Source: Granulosicoccaceae bacterium
GTDB taxonomy: Bacteria; Pseudomonadota; Gammaproteobacteria; Granulosicoccales; Granulosicoccaceae
Reading direction: 5' to 3'
Assembly (NCBI GenBank): GCA_023301405.1
Contig: JALZUX010000029.1
Coordinates: 1-5,267, forward strand
Length of the DNA: 5,267 nt
This document shows positions 1 to 5,267 of this stretch, piece after piece (the stretch's first letter is position 1; every line of letters begins with the position of its first letter). Made by a program: the position numbers and the translations under genes. Below the pieces are notes generated by a model. That model worked only from the letters and a program-made list of their open reading frames with translations, did not search any database and was not told the DNA's origin.

Positions 1-60
1 CATACGACAGGTATCCCTAAATGCAAGTTCGATGGGTAACGCCCGGGGTCTTCAACACTA

Positions 61-233
61 ATTTGGTTTGAACTTGAGACTAAAAAAACAGTACTTGTAG
101 CTGCCGCAGGCCCAGGCATTGGTGGGTCGGTTGTGCAGAAGAGCTAGCCGCCTTAGCCCTGTAACTCAGCAGTGATGATAGTACCTTTACAGCAGGTCAA
201 ACGTTGGCCATTGATGGTGGCTGGTCGCTTTAA
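61..233 (+). pseudogene. Remnant of an SDR-family 2-keto-3-deoxy-L-fuconate dehydrogenase, internally deleted and frameshifted
   Basis: Three short stretches in three different frames read as pieces of one classical SDR protein. At about 67-123 the translation FELETKKTVLVAAAGPGIGG is an SDR first beta strand and glycine-rich cofactor loop, close to the TAAGQGIG form of the DHRS6-like subfamily. At 125-133 comes GRL, and from 135 AEELAALAL, a stop codon (TAA, 162-164, where the family usually has Tyr), then LSSDDSTFTAGQ and the C-terminal end TLAIDGGWSL, terminating at 231-233. About 190 of roughly 245-250 residues are missing, including the YxxxK active site. No ATG, GTG or TTG start lies in frame before the N-terminal piece; only ATT at 61 does. 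The family normally oxidises 2-keto-3-deoxy-L-fuconate to the 2,4-diketo acid, the step just before the hydrolase encoded next door. Family and pseudogene status are well supported; the exact substrate is inferred from position and from the GGWSL tail. Confidence 0.85.
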
Positions 234-241
234 CAAAAACT

Positions 242-250
242 GAAGAGAGA
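242..250 (+). promoter_or_regulatory. Ribosome binding site for the FAH-family hydrolase gene
   Basis: The purine run GAAGAGAGA ends three bases before the ATG at 254, with GAG cores at 245-247 and 247-249. It supports 254 as the start. It lies between the stop of the broken SDR gene (231-233) and the hydrolase, so translation of the hydrolase does not depend on the damaged upstream gene. Confidence 0.6.
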
Positions 251-253
251 TAA

Positions 254-1099
254 ATGAAACTTTTACGCTATGGCACTGTAGGCGTTGAGCGTCCCGGCCT
301 GTTAGATGACACTGGAACAATACGTGATTTATCGGCCGTTGTTTCTGATATTTCAGGCGATACCTTAGACCAACATACGTTAACCAAAATTGCAGCACTG
401 GACCCTGCTACATTACCTGCTGTTGATAGTGGCGAAAGGATTGGCCCTTGTGTCGCTAATGTTGGGAAGTTCATTTGTATTGGTCTTAACTATGAAGATC
501 ACGCCGAGGAAAGTGGTATGGAACTTCCAGAAGAACCTGTTGTGTTTTTCAAGGCCACTTCTGCTATCACGGGCCCTAACGATGTAGTTCGTATTCCTCG
601 TGGTTCGGTTGCAACTGATTGGGAAGTTGAACTTGGCGTTGTCATTGGTAAGCATGCGAGCTACGTGAATGAGGAAGATGCCATGGCTCACGTGGCGGGT
701 TACTGTGTCATTAATGATCTCAGTGAACGGGATTTTCAGTTTCATCGTTCCGGTCAATGGGTAAAGGGTAAATCATGCGATACATTTGGCCCTATTGGTC
801 CGTGGTTGGTCACCCGTGATGAAATAACTGACCCGCATAATCTTGCGATGTACCTTGAAGTGAACGGCCACCGCTATCAGGATGGCAACACTAAGCGAAT
901 GCATTTTAATGTTGCATTTATAGTTTCGCACTTGTCGCAATTCATGAGCTTGCAACCCGGTGACATAATTTCCACCGGTACCCCTCCGGGAGTGGGTCTG
1001 GGGCAGACTCCACCTGTTTATCTAAAGCCCGAAGATAAGATGGAGCTAGGCATTGAAGGGCTCGGTGTTCAGCGACAACACGTAAAGCCTTCGCTATGA
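254..1099 (+). CDS. FAH-family hydrolase, probable 2,4-diketo-3-deoxy-L-fuconate hydrolase
   Basis: A 281-residue protein of the fumarylacetoacetate hydrolase family, with the usual length for the bacterial sugar-acid branch. A short N-terminal domain (residues 1 to about 70) precedes the catalytic fold, which starts near FICIGLNYEDHAEES. Expected divalent-metal ligands are present: E124 and E126 in WEVELG and D155 in NDLSERD. The following WVKGKSCDTFGPIGPW block (K171, K173) and the TGTPPGVG loop are also typical. The family cleaves C-C bonds of diketo acids; here the likely reaction is 2,4-diketo-3-deoxy-L-fuconate plus water to pyruvate and L-lactate, in the cytoplasm. Context decides this: an SDR remnant lies immediately upstream, and its stop codon overlaps the start of the fuconate dehydratase gene by 4 bp. 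The equivalent L-rhamnonate-pathway hydrolase, which also gives pyruvate and L-lactate, is the main alternative. No damage is visible. Confidence 0.85.
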   Translation: MKLLRYGTVGVERPGLLDDTGTIRDLSAVVSDISGDTLDQHTLTKIAALDPATLPAVDSGERIGPCVANVGKFICIGLNYEDHAEESGMELPEEPVVFFKATSAITGPNDVVRIPRGSVATDWEVELGVVIGKHASYVNEEDAMAHVAGYCVINDLSERDFQFHRSGQWVKGKSCDTFGPIGPWLVTRDEITDPHNLAMYLEVNGHRYQDGNTKRMHFNVAFIVSHLSQFMSLQPGDIISTGTPPGVGLGQTPPVYLKPEDKMELGIEGLGVQRQHVKPSL

Positions 1100-2385
1100 C
1101 TACAATCACCCATCTAACTACTCACGATTTACGTTTTCCAACATCTTTGTCACTGGATGGGTCGGATGCTATGAATCCAGACCCCGACTACTCAGCAGCG
1201 TATGTTGTTCTGCACACCGATACTGGTTTTCACGGCCATGGTTTAACGTTTACGATTGGGCGTGGAAATCAAATATGTGTTGCTGCGATCGAAGCGCTGA
1301 GTGATCTTGTTGTGGGTCTTGAATTAGCATGGATCACCGAAGATATGGGGCGTTTTTGGCGGCATGTGACTGGTGATAGTCAATTGCGATGGATTGGTCC
1401 AGACAAGGGCGCTATGCATCTTGCAACGGGTGCTGTTGTCAATGCTGTGTGGGATCTCTGGGGCAAAGTTGAACATAAACCAGTTTGGCAGCTTGTATCA
1501 GAATTATCCCCCGAAGCCTTTGTTAACCTAATTGATTTTCGTTATCTTACCGATGCAATCACGCCGAAGGACGCACTTGAGATCTGTCGGCGTGCAGAGG
1601 ATGGAAAAACCGCGCGTACCGAACTTCTTTTGAAGGAAGGGTACCCATGCTACACCACCTCCGCCGGGTGGCTAGGGTATCCTGATGAGAAACTACGGCG
1701 ACTTTGCCGTGAGTCACGCAACGCCGGGTTCACCCACACTAAGTTTAAAGTAGGGCGCGATTTAGAAGACGATATCCGCCGCCTGACTATTGCCCGTGAG
1801 GAGCTTGGCGAAGACATGGTGATCATGATCGATGCGAACCAGGTTTGGGAGGTTGACCAGGCGATTGAGTGGGTGAACAAGCTGTCGTTTGCGCGTCCGT
1901 TTTTTATTGAAGAGCCGACAAGCCCTGACGATATCCTGGGGCATAAAACGATTCGTGATGCGGTGGCACCAACACGGGTCGCCACTGGTGAAATGTGTCA
2001 AAACCGTATTATGTTTAAGCAATTTATTACGCAAGGTGCCGTGGATATTGTGCAGATAGATAGCTGCCGGATGGGAGGTTTGAATGAAGTTCTTGCCGTC
2101 ATGCTAATGGCTGCAAAATACGACTTACCAGTTTGGCCGCACGCCGGTGGCGTAGGCCTCTGCGAATATGTTCAGCATATGTCGATGATAGATTATGTTT
2201 GTATTTCCGGTGAAAAAAATGATCGCCGAATAGAGTATGTAGATCACCTCCATGAGCATTTTGTTGATCCCTGTGTGGTGGTAAACGGCGCTTACCAAGC
2301 GCCTATTGCTGCAGGTTTTTCCATTGAAATGAAGCCGGAAACGATAAAGCATTATACATTCCCCGACGCTATGGCTGTGCGATGA
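1096..2385 (+). CDS. fucD: L-fuconate dehydratase (enolase superfamily)
   Basis: A 429-residue protein of the mandelate racemase/muconate lactonizing group of the enolase superfamily, close in size to characterised L-fuconate dehydratases (about 440). The N-terminal capping domain carries the subfamily signature DGSDAMNPDPDYSAAY and HGLTFTIGRG. The barrel shows the full catalytic set: K216 and K218 (TKFKVG), metal ligands D246 (MIDANQ), E272 (FIEEP) and E299 (ATGEM), then D322 (QIDSCR) and H349 (WPHAGG). This spacing matches, shifted by two residues, the numbering I recall for the Xanthomonas enzyme. It removes water from L-fuconate to give 2-keto-3-deoxy-L-fuconate, with Mg2+, in the cytoplasm. 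It starts inside the stop of the hydrolase gene (ATGA) with no clear Shine-Dalgarno, suggesting translational coupling. L-galactonate or D-arabinonate could also be substrates. The family assignment is very secure. Confidence 0.93.
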   Translation: MTTITHLTTHDLRFPTSLSLDGSDAMNPDPDYSAAYVVLHTDTGFHGHGLTFTIGRGNQICVAAIEALSDLVVGLELAWITEDMGRFWRHVTGDSQLRWIGPDKGAMHLATGAVVNAVWDLWGKVEHKPVWQLVSELSPEAFVNLIDFRYLTDAITPKDALEICRRAEDGKTARTELLLKEGYPCYTTSAGWLGYPDEKLRRLCRESRNAGFTHTKFKVGRDLEDDIRRLTIAREELGEDMVIMIDANQVWEVDQAIEWVNKLSFARPFFIEEPTSPDDILGHKTIRDAVAPTRVATGEMCQNRIMFKQFITQGAVDIVQIDSCRMGGLNEVLAVMLMAAKYDLPVWPHAGGVGLCEYVQHMSMIDYVCISGEKNDRRIEYVDHLHEHFVDPCVVVNGAYQAPIAAGFSIEMKPETIKHYTFPDAMAVR

Positions 2386-3371
2386 CTGAACAGAAAAGCA
2401 TAATTGCGCAACGCCGCCAACTAGGCCGGACTAACGTTTACGTTAATCCGATAGCGTTTGGATGTGCCAGCATTGGCAATCTTTATTCGGCTATAAGCGA
2501 TGAACAGGCGCTGGACGTTTTAGCCGCCGCGTGGGATTCTGGATTACGTTATTTTGATACCGCCCCTCACTATGGCCGAGGGTTATCTGAACACCGTCTT
2601 GGGCATTTTTTACACACAAAAAAGCAATCAGACGCGGTTATTTCAACAAAAGTCGGGCGGCTATTGTCACCGGGGCAGCACTTGACCGAGGCTGACGGAT
2701 TTATTAATCCGCTACCCAATAATGTGCGTTACGACTACACTGGCGATGGAATTGAAGCGTCACTTGATGCGTCTTGTGAGCGGTTAAAGCTAGATTATAT
2801 TGATATCGTCTACGTTCATGATCTAGGTCGTTACACCCATGGTGCCGGCAATGCGGTACACCAAAAAGATTTTTTAGGTTCAGGCTATGAACGACTTATT
2901 CGCTTAAAAGAAGCGGGACGAATTGGCGCTTTTGGGCTTGGCGTGAATGAGGTGGAAGTCTGCCTTGAGATCATGCAGCATGGGCCGATTGACGTGATTC
3001 TACTGGCCGGGCGCTTGACCTTACTGGACCGCGTAGCTGAAGCCGATTTAGTGCCGCGCTGTTTAACGGCGGGTACCAGTCTTGTCTTGGGGGGTATCTT
3101 TAATTCTGGTATTCTTGCCACAGGTCCAGTCACTGGTGCGACTTATAATTATGCGGAAGCAACTTCTGAAATTTTATCTGCAGTAACTGTTTTGCAAACC
3201 AAAGCCGAAAAGCTTGGAATCATCCTACCGCAGGCGGCGTTACACTTCGCGTTGTCCCATCCAGCGGCGGCGTCGGTGTTGATCGGCACGGCTAAAGTCT
3301 CATCACTTGGCCGTAATCTGGAATTAGCCGGCTTACCCGCTCCCGATTCTTTTAGAGAAGTATTTGCATAA
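2382..3371 (+). CDS. Aldo/keto reductase, probable NAD(P)-dependent L-fucose (D-threo-aldose) 1-dehydrogenase
   Basis: A 329-residue aldo/keto reductase. The catalytic tetrad is visible as D59 and Y64 (FDTAPHYGRGLSEHRLG), K90 (STKVGR) and H146 (YVHDLGR). The N-terminal stretch GRTNVYVNPIAFGCASIGNL and the insert around residues 93-125 resemble the L-fucose/D-threo-aldose dehydrogenase subgroup rather than general reductases. The C-terminal part (SVLIGTAKVSSLGRNLE) is the usual cofactor-binding end. In this subgroup the enzyme oxidises C1 of L-fucose, L-galactose or D-arabinose to the lactone, the first pathway step. Its ATG overlaps the dehydratase stop by 4 bp (ATGA) with no obvious ribosome binding site, so it is probably the last gene of a coupled three-gene block. 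The exact sugar and NAD versus NADP preference cannot be read from sequence alone. Confidence 0.87.
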   Translation: MTEQKSIIAQRRQLGRTNVYVNPIAFGCASIGNLYSAISDEQALDVLAAAWDSGLRYFDTAPHYGRGLSEHRLGHFLHTKKQSDAVISTKVGRLLSPGQHLTEADGFINPLPNNVRYDYTGDGIEASLDASCERLKLDYIDIVYVHDLGRYTHGAGNAVHQKDFLGSGYERLIRLKEAGRIGAFGLGVNEVEVCLEIMQHGPIDVILLAGRLTLLDRVAEADLVPRCLTAGTSLVLGGIFNSGILATGPVTGATYNYAEATSEILSAVTVLQTKAEKLGIILPQAALHFALSHPAAASVLIGTAKVSSLGRNLELAGLPAPDSFREVFA

Positions 3372-3425
3372 TGTGTCTGGTGCACATCTCTGCTGTGCTT
3401 TGGTGGTTGAAAAGGCTCAGATCCG

Positions 3426-3439
3426 TTGTTCATTAACAA
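3426..3439. promoter_or_regulatory. Inverted repeat overlapping the lldD -35 box, candidate operator
   Basis: TTGTT and AACAA form perfect 5-bp arms around CATT. The right arm overlaps the -35 hexamer TTAACA (3433-3438) of the promoter proposed for lldD. Placement is ideal for a repressor, perhaps a lactate- or sugar-responsive one, but the arms are short and A/T-rich, and chance is possible. The bound protein is unknown; no regulator gene lies in the window. Confidence 0.35.
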
Positions 3440-3460
3440 GCTAGCGCCGTATTTTATTAT
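3433..3460 (+). promoter_or_regulatory. Candidate sigma70-type promoter for lldD
   Basis: TTAACA (3433-3438, 5 of 6 matches to TTGACA) is followed after 16 bases by TATTAT (3455-3460, 5 of 6 matches to TATAAT). Transcription would begin near 3467, leaving about a 20-base leader before the ATG at 3487. The AT-rich stretch 3451-3465 around the -10 is itself an inverted repeat (ATTTTA, TTA, TAAAAT). The 115-bp gap after three genes with overlapping ends supports a separate lldD promoter, though read-through from the fucose genes remains possible. Confidence 0.55.
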
Positions 3461-3475
3461 AAAATGTTATTAACC

Positions 3476-3478
3476 GGA
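3476..3478 (+). promoter_or_regulatory. Short ribosome binding site for lldD
   Basis: A minimal GGA core sits eight bases before the ATG at 3487. It is weak, but its spacing is right. The start is also supported by the family-typical N-terminus that follows. Confidence 0.4.
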
Positions 3479-3486
3479 TAAACATC

Positions 3487-4635
3487 ATGCGGCTTAGAAA
3501 CTGCTACAACTTTCACGATTATCGTAAGTTAGCTAAGCGTCGGCTGCCAGGGCCGATATTCAATTACATTGACGGTGCTGCTGACGATGAGCTTACTTAC
3601 AGGCGCAATACGGAGTCCTATCAAGAGGTTGATCTGATTCCAAACGTGCTGCGAGGTGTTGCCGAAGTTGACCTATCTGTCACCGTTATGGGGCAAAAAC
3701 TAGCCGTGCCATTCTACTGTTCACCAACAGCATTGCAGCGGCTTTTTCATCATTCAGGGGAGGGCGCCGTTGCGACCGTGGCGGAAGAGCTTGGAACGAT
3801 GTTTGGCGTCTCGTCGTTGGGTACAGCGTCATTGGAAGAACTACGCAAAAGACACAGTAATCCGCAAATTTACCAGTTCTATTTCCATAAAGATCGTGGT
3901 TTGAATTCGGCGATGATGCAGCGGGCTAAAGAAGCCGGTGTGGAGGTCATGATGCTTACTGTTGACAGTATCACCGGTGGCAATAGGGAGCGTGATTTAC
4001 GTACTGGTTTCTCTATACCAATGCGTCTCAACCTTTCCGGGATCTATCAGTTTATAACCAAGCCTGCCTGGGGCATCAATTACGTTACCCATGAAAAATA
4101 TCATTTGCCACAACTGGAAGATCACGTAGACATGAGTGGTGGTGCGATGTCTATCGGGAAATACTTTACTGAGATGCTAGACCCGGAAATGAACTGGGAT
4201 GATGTAGAAAAGATGGTTCAGGAATGGGGTGGGCAGTTTTGTCTAAAGGGTGTTATGTCGGTGGAAGACGCGATACATGCTGCTGATATCGGTTGCACGG
4301 GCATTGTTTTATCCAATCATGGCGGTCGACAGCTTGATGGTTCTGTTACAGCATTTGATCAATTAGAAGATGTTGTGGCTGCTGTAGGTGATCGACTAGA
4401 TGTGCTGATTGATGGCGGTATTCAGCGCGGAACCCATGTGCTAAAGGCGCTAGCGTGTGGCGCGAAGGCAGTGGGGCTGGGTCGATATTACTTGTACCCT
4501 TTAGCAGCAGGGGGCGAGGCAGGGGTTCGCCATGCGATGAATACATTGCAGACAGAGGTTGTTCGAGATATGCGGCTGATGGGGTGCCGGAATATTTCAG
4601 AATTACACTCGGCTATGATTTCTAAGCGCAAATAG
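3487..4635 (+). CDS. lldD: FMN-dependent L-lactate dehydrogenase (alpha-hydroxy acid oxidase family)
   Basis: A 382-residue member of the FMN-dependent alpha-hydroxy acid dehydrogenase family; E. coli LldD is about 396. The N-terminus holds the typical IFNYIDGAADDE (Y27). Active-site and flavin residues present are Q130 and Y132 (YQFYFHKDR), T158 (LTVD), R167 (NRERDLR), K254 (CLKGV) and the catalytic H278 and R281 in SNHGGRQLDG. D309-G310-G311, R314 and the G332-R333 pair complete the flavin phosphate site. Loop residues about 176-235, the variable region that in relatives governs membrane contact or electron acceptor, are intact. It should oxidise L-lactate to pyruvate and pass electrons to quinone at the inner face of the membrane. 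Its position after a pathway that releases L-lactate fits that substrate. Glycolate, mandelate or another 2-hydroxy acid cannot be excluded. It has its own likely promoter. Confidence 0.85.
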   Translation: MRLRNCYNFHDYRKLAKRRLPGPIFNYIDGAADDELTYRRNTESYQEVDLIPNVLRGVAEVDLSVTVMGQKLAVPFYCSPTALQRLFHHSGEGAVATVAEELGTMFGVSSLGTASLEELRKRHSNPQIYQFYFHKDRGLNSAMMQRAKEAGVEVMMLTVDSITGGNRERDLRTGFSIPMRLNLSGIYQFITKPAWGINYVTHEKYHLPQLEDHVDMSGGAMSIGKYFTEMLDPEMNWDDVEKMVQEWGGQFCLKGVMSVEDAIHAADIGCTGIVLSNHGGRQLDGSVTAFDQLEDVVAAVGDRLDVLIDGGIQRGTHVLKALACGAKAVGLGRYYLYPLAAGGEAGVRHAMNTLQTEVVRDMRLMGCRNISELHSAMISKRK

Positions 4636-4706
4636 CATTAGGGTTTGATGTGTGGAAAAAACGTCTTTAGCAAGGCAAGGAATGCCAGCTTGAAGTCTGA
4701 GTGCTG

Positions 4707-5090
4707 TCAATGTAATTCTTCGGACGTACCATTGCACAAATCCAATAGGTGTTTCACCAGGTCGTTCATTCGATAAGGTTTGCTTATATAGTGATTTGCT
4801 CCAGCGGCAAGGCAGCGGCCAGAATCAGTCGACGCATCTAGTCCGCTGGTGGCAATGATTGGAATTCCGGCCGTTTCGGGTGTTGCTCGAATTTTTTTTA
4901 TAGCCTCTAGTCCGTTAAGCTTGGGCATTTGAATGTCCATAAGAATGATGTCGGGTAGTCGCTCGATGGTAGTTTGGATGGCGCTCTCACCGTCCTTGAC
5001 ACGAAGGACTTCAAAGTTTGAATATTCCAGGCACCGACGGATCGATGTCGCGACACTATCATTGTCCTCTGCTAGTAGTACGGTAATCAT
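4707..5090 (-). CDS. Single-domain response regulator receiver protein (CheY-like)
   Basis: A 127-residue protein made of one receiver domain and nothing else. The acidic pair E8-D9 (LLAEDN), the phospho-acceptor D52 (ILMDIQMPKLNG), the switch S82 (ATSG) and K104-P105 (ISKPY) occupy positions matching D57, T87 and K109 of CheY. With no DNA-binding or enzymatic output domain, it probably acts by protein contact or phosphotransfer in a relay with a hybrid histidine kinase. The MDIQMP and LLAEDN wording resembles receivers cut from hybrid kinases more than flagellar CheY. The start is set by the family-typical first strand and a weak TGGA on the coding strand (5099-5102). No kinase gene lies in the window, so its partner is unknown. 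It converges on lldD with a 71-bp gap and has no evident link to sugar metabolism. Confidence 0.88.
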   Translation of the reverse strand: MITVLLAEDNDSVATSIRRCLEYSNFEVLRVKDGESAIQTTIERLPDIILMDIQMPKLNGLEAIKKIRATPETAGIPIIATSGLDASTDSGRCLAAGANHYISKPYRMNDLVKHLLDLCNGTSEELH

Positions 5091-5180
5091 TGGGGGTATC
5101 CAGGTTTTCGGCTATCGTAGGATTGTAGCTTGGCTATGAAACTGTGGGCTTTGTTATGCTTTTAGAATAACCTAGCGTGG

Positions 5181-5193
5181 TTTCACAGTGAAA
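5181..5193. repeat. Perfect 13-bp palindrome upstream of the receiver gene
   Basis: TTTCACAGTGAAA has 6-bp arms around a single central A. It lies 91 bases upstream of the receiver start codon, between that gene and the candidate promoter at 5234-5263. It is more likely a dimeric-protein binding site than an RNA hairpin, because a one-base loop cannot fold without opening pairs. No T-run follows on either strand to suggest a terminator. Confidence 0.45.
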
Positions 5194-5233
5194 ACAGTAC
5201 GCGGATATTTTTGAATATACAACATCAATCGTA

Positions 5234-5263
5234 TTTATATTGGTTGGAAAAAAGGTTTTACAA
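5234..5263 (-). promoter_or_regulatory. Candidate promoter for the receiver gene
   Basis: Read on the minus strand, TTGTAA (5258-5263, 4 of 6 matches) is followed after 18 bases by TATAAA (5234-5239, 5 of 6 matches). It would transcribe leftward with a leader of roughly 135 bases across the palindrome at 5181-5193 into the receiver gene. The area is AT-rich, which raises the chance of false matches. A nearer -10-like TACAAT (minus strand, 5122-5127) lacks a good -35 partner. Confidence 0.35.
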
Positions 5264-5267
5264 GTCA

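Noticed and set aside
85..94. The 10-mer AAAACAGTAC occurs here and again at 5191-5200, suggesting a possible direct repeat or attachment site
   Set aside because: By rough estimate about a dozen repeated 10-mers are expected by chance in a window this size, the match does not extend, and no integrase or transposase lies between.
1..119. Minus-strand open frame starting with ATG at 119-117 and running off the left edge
   Set aside because: It is antisense to the recognisable SDR remnant, has a low-complexity start and matches no family I know.
413..757. Long minus-strand open frame inside the FAH hydrolase gene
   Set aside because: It is a shadow of a well-supported plus-strand gene, with no family resemblance and no ribosome site.
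3371..3436. A 21-codon hydrophobic mini-ORF whose ATG overlaps the aldo/keto reductase stop (TAATG)
   Set aside because: It is very short, lacks its own ribosome site beyond coupling, overlaps the lldD promoter and has no recognisable sequence. It is probably chance.
4674..4686. Hairpin GGCA-AGGAA-TGCC in the convergent gap as a terminator for lldD or the receiver gene
   Set aside because: The stem is only four pairs and has no T-run on either strand, so I do not call a terminator here.
4933..5139. Plus-strand open frame antisense to the receiver gene
   Set aside because: Its sequence is the complement of conserved receiver codons, is rich in Ser and Arg, and has no recognisable domain.
5153..5171. 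Inverted repeat GTTAT/ATAAC with a nine-base loop
   Set aside because: Arms are five A/T-rich pairs with no extension. This is expected by chance in AT-rich sequence.

Overview
The window holds most of a bacterial operon for non-phosphorylating breakdown of L-fucose or a stereochemically related sugar (L-galactose, D-arabinose), followed by an L-lactate dehydrogenase gene and a convergent gene for a stand-alone response-regulator receiver. Base composition is moderate, somewhat under 50% GC by eye, and looks uniform across the genes. Family make-up and compact packing suggest a Gram-negative proteobacterium, perhaps a marine-type gammaproteobacterium. That placement is a weak guess because no rRNA or other marker is present.

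Layout. Bases 1-60 show nothing I can assign. Bases 61-233 are a wrecked short-chain dehydrogenase (SDR) gene: the N-terminal nucleotide-binding strand is joined directly to the C-terminal tail, with about 190 codons missing from the middle, a further frameshift and an in-frame stop. Bases 254-3371 carry three intact, tightly packed genes in pathway order: an FAH-family hydrolase, L-fuconate dehydratase, and an aldo/keto reductase of the L-fucose dehydrogenase type. Both junctions are 4-bp ATGA overlaps. After a 115-bp gap with a good sigma70-type promoter and an inverted repeat over its -35 box comes an lldD-type FMN-dependent L-lactate dehydrogenase (3487-4635). A 71-bp convergent gap separates it from a leftward single-domain receiver gene (4707-5090). 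The last 177 bases are non-coding and hold a candidate leftward promoter and a perfect 13-bp palindrome.

How the genes work together. In the known pathway the aldo/keto reductase oxidises the sugar to its lactone. After lactone opening, the dehydratase makes 2-keto-3-deoxy-L-fuconate, an SDR oxidises this to the 2,4-diketo acid, and the FAH hydrolase splits that into pyruvate and L-lactate. LldD then feeds lactate electrons to the respiratory chain and yields a second pyruvate. The broken gene at the left edge looks like exactly the SDR step, so this locus cannot complete the pathway alone unless another dehydrogenase elsewhere supplies it. This is the main surprise of the window. I see no mobile element, CRISPR array, RNA gene or obviously novel defence or biosynthetic system.
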